64,000 bases of DNA from CBFGRV01 sp965651265 (GTDB lineage: Bacteria > Bacteroidota > Rhodothermia > Rhodothermales > VXPQ01), in contig CBFGRV010000006.1 in NCBI GenBank assembly GCA_965651265.1, positions 30,938 through 94,937 of the forward strand, written 5' to 3'. Below the pieces are notes generated by a model. It ran no database searches and was not told where the DNA came from. It saw only the letters and a program-made list of their open reading frames with translations. Positions 9,434 to 18,374 of the stretch are shown piece by piece (position 1 is the first letter of the stretch; each line of letters begins with the position of its first letter). The translations under genes and the position numbers were made by a program.

Positions 9434-11836
9434 CTAGTAGGTTACGCGCTCCACGCGCCGGCCATCGAAGCGAAGCCAGACGGCGCCCGATTTGCCGGTC
9501 ACCTCCACATGAAATCCGCTACGGTCCAGACGCTCGAGCACGTCTTCATCAGGAAGTCCGTATCGATTTCGTTCGGCCACGCTGACGATAGCCGGCGGCG
9601 AGGCACCCTCCCGGACGGTCGAAAGGAACGCCGGCGCTGAACTGGTACGCGAGCCGTGGTGGCCCACTTTCAGGGCGTCGCTGCGTAGCCAATCGCGAAA
9701 CGTTCGGACGAGGGCCAGCTCGGCATCGCGTGGAGCATCTCCCGTCATGATGATGCTGGTCGCGCCGTACGAGATGCGCAGCACGACCGAATGGTCGTTG
9801 GGGGATGTCCCGATAGTCCACTCGTTCGGGAAGAGGACGTAGGTTCGCACGTTCGGATCGATCTGCAGCGTGTCGCCGGCCCGCGCAATCTGCTCCGGTA
9901 TCTGCAGGCTGTCCAGGAGCCGTCCGGTTTCACGGTAGAGGTCTGTCGGATGCTCGAAGCCGGATCGCACGACGCGGCCGACGGGCATTGCACGGAGCAC
10001 AGCGGGCAATCCGCCCAGGTGGTCGTTGTCCGGATGGGTAATCACTACGGTGTGCAGGTGCCGAATGCCCAGACGATCGATCTGGGGCAGGATGACGTCG
10101 CTTCCGGCATCGCCGTATGCCGACCGAGGGCCGGCATCCACGAGCATGGCCTCACCGTTGGGAAATTGGACGATGGCCGCGTCGCCCTGCCCTACATCCA
10201 GCATGATGACCTCAAGATCCGGAATCCATCGCCGTTCCATCACCCCAAACCAGATGTGTCCCACAATTACGACGCCGGCGAGGAGCAGAAGCGTCCATCG
10301 GTGCGATGGATCGCGCCAGCGGCCGATGGCCAGCACGCCAAGCACCATCGCGATGATGGGGGCCGGATGATCGATGGTCCATTCCAGGAGGGCCCAACCG
10401 GCATACCGGTCACCGACTTCCGAGACCGTAAGCAGCGATTGGGCCAACACATCCGACGAAGCGCCGATCGTCGTCCCCATCACGGACGATAGCTCGCCCG
10501 CCATGATCGCAACGAGTCCGGATACGAGAAGCGCCGTCGTGATGGGAATGGCCGGCAGGTTCAAAAGGAATCCGGCCATTGCCGCCTGCCCGAAGTGATA
10601 GAGCACCACCGGCAGGGTGCCGAGCGTGGCAGCCGTGGTCACCAACAGCGATGAGTGCAGGTACCCGAGGGTCTTGGAAGCGGGCGCGGCAAACGACCGT
10701 TGGAGCTGCGGCATCAATCCAACGATCGATCCAACCGCCGCCATCGACAGCTGGAAACCCGGCTCGAACAGATGTACAGGCCGGAGCACCAGAATGAGGA
10801 GGGCGGCCACCCCGAGCGTATTCATTGAATCCGTGCTCCGCTGAAGCGTTGTCGCCATCATGAAGAGCAGAGCCATGACCACGGCCCGCACGACAGATGC
10901 CGTCCCGCCGGCGAGCACCATATAGGCCAGCAGGAGCAGGGCCGTTGTGATGGTGCGAATGAGTTCCACGCGACGCCATCCAAAACGAAATCGCATAAGG
11001 ATGGGCCCGAGGTGCTTGTAGAGGATCATGCCGACCACCATCACATGGAGTCCGGAGACGGCCAGTAGATGAAGCAGGCCCGTGCGTGCGAAACGATCGC
11101 GAACCGCAGTGTCGATGGCCCGCTTGTCGCCTAGCAGCAGGGCACGCATGACGCCTCTGGCCTCTCGATCGAGCAGAAAGCGATCGATGCGCCGCTCTAT
11201 GGCATGGCGGACGTCAGCCGCAACACAAGCGAGGCCGGACCTGCGGGACGCGACGACCGCGGCGCTCTCCGCGAACATGCGCACGTAGATTCGTTGCCTT
11301 CGTAAGTACGCCCCGTAGTCGAAATCGCCCGGATTCCGTCGCCGGGGGAGATCGGATAGTTCGCCGCGCACACGGACCACGTCACACGTGCGGAGGCCCG
11401 GCGCGGCATCGGCGACGTAGACAAGCAGCTTTCCAGCGGGACCGCCCGCCTCGGGCTCTAGAACTAGCGTGAACCGTACAAGTCGTCCGCTCTGTGCGGG
11501 CTCATCGGCGATCCAGCCTTGCACGTCGACCTCGGTCCCCAGCGGCAAGTGGGAGATGTGGTCTGCTCGAGGAGTGACGTAGTCCTGATACCGGAGCACG
11601 CCGGCCGCGACGACCAGCACGAGGGCGGAGGCGGTCATCATGACCTCCGTCGAAGAGAGGATTCTCCCTTCGCCAGCGAGCAGGGCTCCGGCGGCCGGTG
11701 CAAGCCCGGTGGCGGCCAGGAGGAGTCCGCCCGAGAGCGGCAGATCCATCCCATGCGCCAGACCGATCCCGCCGGCGAAGCAGCCGGCGATAATCAGCCC
11801 GGGGTAAGCATTCCAGCAAATGCCGCGAGATGACAT
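9434..11836 (-). CDS. comEC: ComEC/Rec2 DNA-uptake channel
   Basis: Inner-membrane channel that carries single-stranded DNA into the cytoplasm during natural transformation. In 800 residues it has the three expected parts: an N-terminal membrane and OB-like region (about 1-215), the multi-helix Competence domain starting near GLLHLLAVSGLHVMVVGMIL, and a C-terminal metallo-beta-lactamase-like domain with THPDNDHLGGL and KVGHHGSRTSS. The full three-domain form suggests it works. No other competence gene is nearby. ATG 11836 is used; a palindromic operator-like site lies about 40 nt upstream. Confidence 0.93.
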   Translation of the reverse strand: MSSRGICWNAYPGLIIAGCFAGGIGLAHGMDLPLSGGLLLAATGLAPAAGALLAGEGRILSSTEVMMTASALVLVVAAGVLRYQDYVTPRADHISHLPLGTEVDVQGWIADEPAQSGRLVRFTLVLEPEAGGPAGKLLVYVADAAPGLRTCDVVRVRGELSDLPRRRNPGDFDYGAYLRRQRIYVRMFAESAAVVASRRSGLACVAADVRHAIERRIDRFLLDREARGVMRALLLGDKRAIDTAVRDRFARTGLLHLLAVSGLHVMVVGMILYKHLGPILMRFRFGWRRVELIRTITTALLLLAYMVLAGGTASVVRAVVMALLFMMATTLQRSTDSMNTLGVAALLILVLRPVHLFEPGFQLSMAAVGSIVGLMPQLQRSFAAPASKTLGYLHSSLLVTTAATLGTLPVVLYHFGQAAMAGFLLNLPAIPITTALLVSGLVAIMAGELSSVMGTTIGASSDVLAQSLLTVSEVGDRYAGWALLEWTIDHPAPIIAMVLGVLAIGRWRDPSHRWTLLLLAGVVIVGHIWFGVMERRWIPDLEVIMLDVGQGDAAIVQFPNGEAMLVDAGPRSAYGDAGSDVILPQIDRLGIRHLHTVVITHPDNDHLGGLPAVLRAMPVGRVVRSGFEHPTDLYRETGRLLDSLQIPEQIARAGDTLQIDPNVRTYVLFPNEWTIGTSPNDHSVVLRISYGATSIIMTGDAPRDAELALVRTFRDWLRSDALKVGHHGSRTSSAPAFLSTVREGASPPAIVSVAERNRYGLPDEDVLERLDRSGFHVEVTGKSGAVWLRFDGRRVERVTY

Positions 11837-12196
11837 CGTGTCTCCACCTCCGCAAGTCCTCGGACGCCCCTACGAAAAGGGTCCTTTTCCACTAGACACG
11901 CGGAGCGCGAAAATATCACCTCGGCCACGATCAACTCCGGGTCACGACGACTCTCCGTCCCCCAGCATATCCCCGCACTCATCTCACCTTTCTCGTAATT
12001 GTCGAGGCCCACAAGAACCTCCCCCTCCCTCGCGAATATGAGCCATCGCAGCACCGCCGCGTCAGCGGCTCACTTCCATCATCACCGCTCGAAAAACCTG
12101 TAAAGCCTCGAACAAAAACACCTGTTTTCGACGAAAGGCTTGTACATTGCCCACGCGGCTGTGAGCTGCCGCGCACGAAGGAGTCGAACCTAGATC
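11837..12196. other. Intergenic region between comEC and nusB
   Basis: A 360-bp divergent gap without a gene. It holds a near-perfect 16-bp palindrome at 11874-11889 (GAAAAGG, 2 nt, CCTTTTC), a possible operator for comEC, and an AT-richer patch at 12090-12155 that probably carries the nusB promoter. No promoter boxes were clear enough to place. Confidence 0.5.
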
Positions 12197-12676
12197 ATGA
12201 GTAACCGTCGCGAGGCTAGAGAGCGGGTCATGCAGGCGCTCTATGCGTACGAGATCGCCCAGGACGACGTGCGGCATATCATCAACACCCTCATCAAGCC
12301 GCACTTGAATGAGGATCGTGAGAATCTCAAATTCGCCGAAAGCCTGTTTCTGCGGACCATCGACCAGACGCCGGAGCTGGATGAAATCATCGGCCGGTAT
12401 GCGGAGAACTGGGACCTTTCGCGAATTGCCTTGATCGACCACATCGTCCTCCGGATGGCCATCGCCGAGATGCTGACTTTCGAAGACATACCTCCGAAAG
12501 TGTCCATCAATGAGGCGATCGAAATCGCGAAGCGGTACAGTACGTCGAAGAGCGGACAGTTCATCAACGGTATCCTGGATGCCGTCCTGCTCGATCTAAA
12601 GGAGAGGGGACGACTGAAGAAGTCGGGGCGAGGCCTGATCGGAATGCAGTCCATCCGCGACAGAACGCCATCCTAA
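12197..12676 (+). CDS. nusB: Transcription antitermination protein NusB
   Basis: NusB binds boxA RNA with NusE (ribosomal protein S10) in rRNA antitermination. This is an all-helical protein of 159 residues. The start SNRREARERVMQALYAYE and the C-terminal PKVSINEAIEIAKRYST with GQFINGILDAV are the standard NusB signatures. The phosphatase gene follows after 32 nt on the same strand. Confidence 0.93.
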   Translation: MSNRREARERVMQALYAYEIAQDDVRHIINTLIKPHLNEDRENLKFAESLFLRTIDQTPELDEIIGRYAENWDLSRIALIDHIVLRMAIAEMLTFEDIPPKVSINEAIEIAKRYSTSKSGQFINGILDAVLLDLKERGRLKKSGRGLIGMQSIRDRTPS

Positions 12677-12708
12677 CGTAAACCTCCTACGGACTGCGTA
12701 ATTATTGG

Positions 12709-13365
12709 ATGGGGCTCATCGCGATTGGAGACGTTCACGGCTGCGCACGAACGCTGGAGGCGCTGATCGATCAGATCAACCCGTCGCAGGATGATCATCT
12801 GGTCTTCGTAGGCGATTACGTCGACCGCGGCCCGGACTCGAAAGGCGTCATTAATTTTCTCTTCAACCTCCGGGAGGACCACACCTGCACTTTCCTCCGG
12901 GGCAATCACGAGGCCCTCATGCTGGACTACCTCGATCGGGGGGAGTTCGAAATGTGGCGTGTGAATGGGGGGATTCCGACGCTGGAGAGCTATCGCGCCT
13001 CAAAGGACAAAATCGAGATTCCGGAGAGCCACGTCACCTTTCTGCGGCAGACGAAGCTCTTCTATGATGCTCCCGAGTTCTTTTTCGTCCATGCCGGATT
13101 GCGGCCGGAGTTCAGCATCGACGAGAACCTGCAGCGCGGGGACGAGCGGGTTTTTCTGTGGGAGCGATCCCACCTTCACGCCCGGAAGTTCGCGTGGGAG
13201 AAACCTATCGTTTGCGGGCACACGCCGCATTCGGAGCCGATCAATCGCGACAAACTCATCATGATCGACACGGGATGCGTTTACCACACGCACCCGATGC
13301 TGGGTCGGTTGACAGCGGTTCGGCTACCGGACCGAGAGTTCATCTCGGTTCACTATCGAGGATGA
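12709..13365 (+). CDS. PPP-family metallophosphoesterase (serine/threonine phosphatase-like)
   Basis: Cytoplasmic two-metal phosphatase of 218 residues with the PPP signatures in order: GDVHG (residue 7), GDYVDRGPDS (about 37) and RGNHEALMLDYL (about 65), then the metal-binding His residues in FVHAGLRP and CGHTPHSEP. The size and motifs match bacterial PrpA/PrpB phosphatases, which can act on phosphoproteins; some relatives hydrolyse dinucleoside tetraphosphates, so the substrate is open. It follows nusB closely. All catalytic motifs are intact. Confidence 0.88.
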   Translation: MGLIAIGDVHGCARTLEALIDQINPSQDDHLVFVGDYVDRGPDSKGVINFLFNLREDHTCTFLRGNHEALMLDYLDRGEFEMWRVNGGIPTLESYRASKDKIEIPESHVTFLRQTKLFYDAPEFFFVHAGLRPEFSIDENLQRGDERVFLWERSHLHARKFAWEKPIVCGHTPHSEPINRDKLIMIDTGCVYHTHPMLGRLTAVRLPDREFISVHYRG

Positions 13366-13381
13366 TGCGCGCGGCGCGCAC

Positions 13382-13921
13382 TCAGATCTGCAACCAGATT
13401 CCGGCCCGCAAGAAGGGTCGCTGGATACCCAGCTCGGCGAAGTAGAACCGGTTGCCCCCCAACGTCGACGAGAACCGGAGAAAGGGCTCGAGGAACAGGC
13501 TGAACGGGTTTTCGGCGCGGCTCGATTCACCCACGGTGAAGAACAGGCTCGGGCCGAACCGGAGTCCCACGTCAAAGTCACGGTCGACGTTCTCGGGTGT
13601 ACCGATTACGCGCATGATGCCGAGCACGCGAACGGCGGCGCCGATCCCGGCTGAGACCTGCAGCGTCCCCTGGCCGCCGGCGAATGACGGTGTCGCGTCG
13701 CCGTAGAGCACACCTTCGACCGTGTAGAGGGCGCGCGGCGACACGTACCCCAGCTCGACGCCGAGCCCGGGCACGAGCCCGGGACCGACGATGATGTGGG
13801 GTGCTCGGGCTAGCTGAGCGGCCGCCGGTACAACGCCAGGCCCGATCGCCATCAGCCCGAACACGAAAAGCATGGTGGAACAAACAAACCCTCCTCTGAT
13901 TAGCGGGCTGGTCTTTTTCAA
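13382..13921 (-). CDS. Exported small beta-barrel protein, unknown function
   Basis: A 179-residue protein with a signal peptide (positive start, hydrophobic core to about residue 36, cleavage near AAAQ). The rest alternates hydrophobic and polar residues with many Gly and aromatic positions (VELGYVSPRALYTVEGVL, LFLEPFLRFSS) and ends in a short hydrophobic strand, as in 8-stranded outer-membrane barrels. No family is recognised. It is convergent with the phosphatase gene and divergent from ychF. Confidence 0.65.
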   Translation of the reverse strand: MKKTSPLIRGGFVCSTMLFVFGLMAIGPGVVPAAAQLARAPHIIVGPGLVPGLGVELGYVSPRALYTVEGVLYGDATPSFAGGQGTLQVSAGIGAAVRVLGIMRVIGTPENVDRDFDVGLRFGPSLFFTVGESSRAENPFSLFLEPFLRFSSTLGGNRFYFAELGIQRPFLRAGIWLQI

Positions 13922-13975
13922 CGGTCGTCGCGGACGGCTGGATAGCGGGCTGTACTCACGTCTAATTTAGAGAAG

Positions 13976-15070
13976 ATGGCGCTTCGTTGCGGCATAGTCG
14001 GCCTTCCGAACGTCGGTAAGTCCACGCTCTTCAACGCGCTCAGCGACGCGGGCGCGGCATCGGAGAATTATCCCTTCTGCACCATCGAGCCGAACGTGGG
14101 CGTAGTGCCCGTTCCGGATGAGCGGCTGGCCGAGCTGGCGCGGCTATCGAGATCCGCGAAGGTGACGCCGACGGCCATCGAGTTCGTCGACATCGCGGGC
14201 CTCGTCGCCGGCGCCTCCCGCGGCGAAGGTCTCGGCAATCAATTCCTGGCGCACATCCGCGAGGTCGACGCCATCGTGCATGTCGTACGCTGCTTCGAGG
14301 ACCCCAACATCGTGCACGTATCCGGCTCGGTCGATCCGCGGCGCGATATCGAGATCATCGAAACCGAACTCCTGCTGAAAGACCTGGAGACCGTCGAACG
14401 GCGCATCGAGCGCACGGAGAAGCAGGCGAAGGGCGGCGACAAGAAGCTTCGCGAGGAGCTTGCCTTCTATGGGCGAGTGCGGGATCATCTGTCCGAGGGC
14501 AAGCCCGTCCGCGGCTTCAACGTACGCGACGAGGAGGCCGGATGGCTCGAATCGCTCTTCCTCCTGTCGGCCAAGCCCGTTCTCTACGCCGCGAACGTGG
14601 CCGAGGACGACCTCCCCGACGGCAACGAATACGTCGACGTCGTCCGGGAGATTGCGGCGGAAGAGGGTGCCGGCGTCGTTGTCTTTTGCGCCGAGCTGGA
14701 AGCGCAGCTGGCGGAGCTAGACCCCACCGAGAGGCAGGCCTTCCTGGATTCGGTAGGCTTGAAGGAGTCGGGGCTCGAGCGACTGGTCCATGCCGCCTAC
14801 AGCCTGCTCGGGTTGATCACCTTCTTCACGACGGGCCCGAAGGAGACGCGGGCCTGGACGATCGAACGCGGTACGAAGGCGCCCGCGGCAGCCGGCAAGA
14901 TCCACACGGACTTCGAGCGAGGCTTCATTCGCGCCGAGACGATCAAGTTCGCCGACTTCATCAAGCACGGCTCCGAATCGGCGGCCCGCGAAGCCGGCGT
15001 CATGCGAGCCGAAGGTAAAGACTACGTAGTCCAGGACGGCGACGTTATCCTCTTCCGCTTCAACGTCTAA
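13976..15070 (+). CDS. ychF: Redox-regulated ATPase YchF (Obg-like)
   Basis: Universally conserved ribosome-associated P-loop NTPase that prefers ATP. It has 364 residues, the usual length. G1 is GLPNVGKSTLFNAL, G3 lies in VDIAGLVAGASRGEGLGNQF, and the position of the GTP-specific NKxD motif carries YAANVAED, as in YchF/OLA1. The C-terminal TGS domain follows with FFTTGPKETRAWTI and GKIHTDFERGFIRAE. The assignment is firm. Confidence 0.97.
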   Translation: MALRCGIVGLPNVGKSTLFNALSDAGAASENYPFCTIEPNVGVVPVPDERLAELARLSRSAKVTPTAIEFVDIAGLVAGASRGEGLGNQFLAHIREVDAIVHVVRCFEDPNIVHVSGSVDPRRDIEIIETELLLKDLETVERRIERTEKQAKGGDKKLREELAFYGRVRDHLSEGKPVRGFNVRDEEAGWLESLFLLSAKPVLYAANVAEDDLPDGNEYVDVVREIAAEEGAGVVVFCAELEAQLAELDPTERQAFLDSVGLKESGLERLVHAAYSLLGLITFFTTGPKETRAWTIERGTKAPAAAGKIHTDFERGFIRAETIKFADFIKHGSESAAREAGVMRAEGKDYVVQDGDVILFRFNV

Positions 15071-15090
15071 CCGGCAGCCAACCAGCAACC

Positions 15091-15810
15091 CTACAACAGC
15101 TTGCCAAACGTAAGGGTGATGGTTGGTGTGCCGAAGTTGCGCTGGGCGCCCTCGACCTGCGGCTCCATCAGTTGAATCCCCTGGAAGAAGTGGGTCAGCG
15201 AGTAGCCGATCCGGACGCCCTGGGTCACCCGTTTGCTGAGCCCAAAATGCGCCCCCAGCGCGATGGTGCCGCCCACGCCCATCCGAAAGTCCCCCTTCGG
15301 CAGCGCACCGATCGAGTCGAACGTTTCCTCCTCGCTCGAATCGTAGCGTCCGTTTCCGTTGGTATCCTCGAAATACGGGTACTCCCATCCGATCGTCGGG
15401 CCCGCCGTCACCTGCACGTACGGCCGAAAATTGTCTGCGATGGTTTCACGGAACAACCGGTGGATGATGCCGGCCTGCACCGGCGCCATCAGGAGATAGT
15501 TCGCCTTGTAGGGGATGTAGCTGCTGCCAAATCGAAAGAACTTGCTCTCTCTTTCGTCCTTACCCGAACCGAAGCTGATCTCCGTCATGAACGATGTGGA
15601 GCGCGTCAGCTCGCGGTGGTAATAGCCTCCGAGCCCGAATCCGCTATTCGTCAGCAGGATCTGGAATCCGATGCCGGACCCGTATTCATTGCGCCGCTCG
15701 GTCGGATCGGTCGGATGATCCTGTGCGCGCGAGGAGACTGAAGAGAACGAGACGAGCAGCAGGGCTGCGAGGGCAGTTCGCAGCGGGAGCGTGGATCGTT
15801 GATACAACAT
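15091..15810 (-). CDS. Outer-membrane beta-barrel protein, unknown function
   Basis: A 239-residue protein with a signal peptide ending near SSRAQD, followed by Gly/aromatic-rich amphipathic strands (GIGFQILLTNSGFGLGGYYH, RIGYSLTHFFQGI) typical of a small barrel. About residue 150 a likely surface loop, DTNGNGRYDSSEE, matches a 12-residue EF-hand-type calcium loop. The C-terminus is a short strand. No specific family is recognised; transport or adhesion cannot be told apart. It is convergent with ychF. Confidence 0.7.
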   Translation of the reverse strand: MLYQRSTLPLRTALAALLLVSFSSVSSRAQDHPTDPTERRNEYGSGIGFQILLTNSGFGLGGYYHRELTRSTSFMTEISFGSGKDERESKFFRFGSSYIPYKANYLLMAPVQAGIIHRLFRETIADNFRPYVQVTAGPTIGWEYPYFEDTNGNGRYDSSEEETFDSIGALPKGDFRMGVGGTIALGAHFGLSKRVTQGVRIGYSLTHFFQGIQLMEPQVEGAQRNFGTPTITLTFGKLL

Positions 15811-15920
15811 GATCGAGGCAGGGGCGGGATGTGGTCATCTCCCGAAAAACCCGTGCGACCGTTGAAAGTTCTTACGATATTCTTTGTCGCCATACTCACC
15901 ATCCTATCCGAGGCGAGCCG

Positions 15921-16751
15921 ATGCGCCGCTGTATTTCACTCCTCAAGACAGGGCTCTGTGCTCTACTGCCGGCCGGCTGCATCCTCCTCCTGATGAGCTG
16001 CGGCGACTCGGAAATGGGCGGCGCCGTCGAGGTCCCGGAGATGGAGACGAAGGCCGACAGCGTGGCGATGCAGGTATTCGAGGCCTTCGGCGGCCCGGAA
16101 GCCTGGGCTTCGCTTCGATATCTCCGCTTCGACTTCGGTGGCGGAACGGAATCGACGCGCAACATCCGCGCGAGCCATCTCTGGGATCGCCACACAGGGG
16201 ACTACCGCGTCGAGATGATGGGCGGCCAGGACACCGTCTACGTGGCGCTGTTCAACGTGAACACCCGCGAGGGAGACGTCTATCTGAACGGAGAACCCGT
16301 CGAGGGGCCCCGCCGCGAAGAGTTGCTCGAGCAGGCCTACGTCCGCTTCATCAACGACACGTACTGGCTCCTCATGCCGGTCAAGATGTTCGACCCCGGA
16401 GTCACTAGAACCTACGTGAGCGACTCCTCCTCGGCCGGCACGGAGGTCATCCAGCTCTCCTTTGCGGATGTCGGGCTCACGCCAGGGGATCGTTATTGGG
16501 TCTACGTGGATGCGGCGACGGGCCGCGTCGATCGCTGGGCCTTTCACCTTCAGAGTCATCCCCCCGATCACGTCCCGGTCCCCATCGAGTGGACGGCCTA
16601 CAAGACGCTGCAAGTCCCCGCCGGAGAAATCCTCGTCGCCGAGCGTAAGGTCCGTGATGGCTTTGTGACCTACACGGACAATGTCGAGGCCCCAAGAGAG
16701 GTCGAAGACGGAGCCTTCACCGACCCAAATCCGATGCTCACCGGCTCCTAG
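15921..16751 (+). CDS. Lipoprotein, unknown function (paired with LolC/E-type permease)
   Basis: ATG 15921 is chosen because it gives a proper lipoprotein signal: MRRC, a hydrophobic stretch, then the lipobox LLMSC; a longer frame from 15831 would bury it. The mature part of about 245 residues is beta-rich (RYLRFDFGGG, DRYWVYVDAATGRVDRWAFH) with a WLLMPVKMFDPG stretch, which is reminiscent of a LolA/LolB-like half barrel, but this is a guess. The permease gene starts 3 nt after its stop, so the two are surely co-translated and probably work together. Confidence 0.7.
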   Translation: MRRCISLLKTGLCALLPAGCILLLMSCGDSEMGGAVEVPEMETKADSVAMQVFEAFGGPEAWASLRYLRFDFGGGTESTRNIRASHLWDRHTGDYRVEMMGGQDTVYVALFNVNTREGDVYLNGEPVEGPRREELLEQAYVRFINDTYWLLMPVKMFDPGVTRTYVSDSSSAGTEVIQLSFADVGLTPGDRYWVYVDAATGRVDRWAFHLQSHPPDHVPVPIEWTAYKTLQVPAGEILVAERKVRDGFVTYTDNVEAPREVEDGAFTDPNPMLTGS

Positions 16752-16754
16752 CTG

Positions 16755-18020
16755 TTGGATTTCCGCCTTCTGATTGCCCGGCGCTACCTCCTCGGGCGCC
16801 GGCAATTTACGCTCATTTCGTTCATCACCGGCATTTCGGTGGCCGGCGTGACCCTCGGCGTGGCGGCGCTGATCGTGGTTTTGTCCGTGATGAACGGGTT
16901 CTACGACTTCGTCCAGAACCTGCTCGTCTCTCTGGATCCCCACGTGCGCATCGTGAGCGCGGAAGAGGCGAGCATCGCCAATGCGGATTCACTCATCGAG
17001 GTGGCGCTCGCGCTCGATCACGTCGAGCATGCGTCCGCCTACGTCGAGGGCAAGGCCTTGATCATGCCGGAGCGCGGCGCCGACGTGAACAAGGTCGTCA
17101 TCGTTCGCGGCGTCGATCCCGAGGCATACGCCGGCGTCAGCGATGTAGTCGCGCGAACGGGCCTCGGAAGCTTTGCGCTCGACCGAAAGGAAGGGCGCCC
17201 GGGACTCGTCGCCGGGATGTCCCTCGCCCGCCGCATGGCTCTGGCGCCGCCCGGCCCCGGCGAGCCGGGAAGCCATGTCGCGCTGCTCTCCGCCCCTGCT
17301 CTCGAGCGGATGCTCGTCAGCGCTTTTGGCGGCATGCCCTACATGTGGTTCGAGGTGCGCGGGCTCTTCGAGCTGGATGCCGTTTACGACGAGAGCCACG
17401 TCTTCGTATCCATCGAGGAGGCGCAGCGGCTGTTTCGGATGGAACGCGGCGTGTCCGGCATCGAGCTGCGGCTGGATGACCTGAACCGGGCCGACGCCAT
17501 CAAAGCCGACCTGGAAGCCCGCCTGCCCGCCGACCGGTACGAGGTCTTGACCTGGTACGACCTGCAGCGATCCCTCTACGACGTCATGCGGCTCGAAAAA
17601 TGGGGCGCCACGGCGATCCTCACCCTCATCATATTGGTCGCCGCCTTCAACATCATCGGATCGCTCACGATGATCGTCATCGAGAAGCGCCGCGATGTGG
17701 GCGTGCTTCAGGCCATGGGAGCTTCCCGGCGGGATATCAGGAAGATATTCATGCTGGAGGGTGCTCTCGTTGGGGTCGTGGGTACGTCGCTGGGGTTGCT
17801 TCTGGGCCTGGGCCTCGCCCTCCTGCAGAAACACTACGCGCTCGTTCCGCTCGCCGGCGCCGAGTCCTTCATGATCGATGCCTATCCCGTCTCCATCCGG
17901 TGGCTGGATGTGGTGCTGGTCTCGGCGGTCGCGCTCACGCTCTGCACGCTCGCGGCCATCTATCCGGCCGTTCGCGCATCGTCCATCGAGCCGGCTTCGG
18001 CGGTGAATGTGGAGGGGTGA
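16755..18020 (+). CDS. ABC permease, LolC/LolE (FtsX/MacB) type
   Basis: Inner-membrane permease of 421 residues with the lipoprotein-release layout: one N-terminal helix (FITGISVAGVTLGVAALIVV), a large periplasmic MacB-like domain (about 50-270), then three helices with ILTLIILVAAFNIIGSLTMI, the FtsX loop MGASRRDIRKIFMLEGAL, and the ending YPAVRASSIEPASAVNVE. This suggests lipoprotein sorting to the outer membrane. The start is TTG 16755, 3 nt after the lipoprotein stop; no ATG fits. No LolD ATPase is nearby, so it must be encoded elsewhere. Confidence 0.87.
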   Translation: MDFRLLIARRYLLGRRQFTLISFITGISVAGVTLGVAALIVVLSVMNGFYDFVQNLLVSLDPHVRIVSAEEASIANADSLIEVALALDHVEHASAYVEGKALIMPERGADVNKVVIVRGVDPEAYAGVSDVVARTGLGSFALDRKEGRPGLVAGMSLARRMALAPPGPGEPGSHVALLSAPALERMLVSAFGGMPYMWFEVRGLFELDAVYDESHVFVSIEEAQRLFRMERGVSGIELRLDDLNRADAIKADLEARLPADRYEVLTWYDLQRSLYDVMRLEKWGATAILTLIILVAAFNIIGSLTMIVIEKRRDVGVLQAMGASRRDIRKIFMLEGALVGVVGTSLGLLLGLGLALLQKHYALVPLAGAESFMIDAYPVSIRWLDVVLVSAVALTLCTLAAIYPAVRASSIEPASAVNVEG

Positions 18021-18256
18021 GGGGATGGGAGATGGGAGATGGGAGATAGGAGATGGGAGATAGGAGATGGGAGATAAGAGATAAGAGATAAGAGATAGGA
18101 GATAGGAGATAGGAGATAGGAGATGGGAGATAGGAGGGCGGAGGGCGGAGGGCGGAGGGCAGAGGTCAGAGGTCGGAGGGCAGAGGTCGGAGGGCAGAGG
18201 TCGGAGGTCGGAGGTCGGAGGTCAGAGGCCGGAGGTCGGAGGGCGGAGGTCAGACC
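18021..18256. repeat. 7-bp purine-rich tandem repeat array (about 33 units)
   Basis: Begins right after the permease stop. Block one (18027-18131) is 15 copies of RRGAGAT (GGGAGAT, AGGAGAT, AAGAGAT). Block two (18137-18255) is about 17 copies of GKCRGAG (GGCGGAG, GTCGGAG, GGCAGAG, GTCAGAG). Period and phase hold throughout, with 5 nt between blocks. The plus strand is almost wholly purine and G-rich. It has no CRISPR-type spacers and no coding potential I trust. Confidence 0.95.
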
Positions 18257-18374
18257 GCCGGGTCCGGGTTAAGGCGATCTCAACGAGCAACCAGTAACCG
18301 GTTCTTGGTCGAATGACCAATGATTTATATACTGCACGCGCCAATTTGGATGACGCCATCTTTCTGCGCCGCGG
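18257..18374. other. Spacer between heptamer array and comA
   Basis: About 120 bp with no gene. The AT-richer part near 18310-18340 (ATGATTTATATACTGCA) probably holds the promoter of the downstream gene, but no pair of boxes is convincing. Together with the repeat array it makes a 354-bp gap. Confidence 0.4.

Noticed and set aside
18021..18256. CRISPR array
   Set aside because: The 7-bp units are contiguous with no unique spacers and no cas genes nearby.
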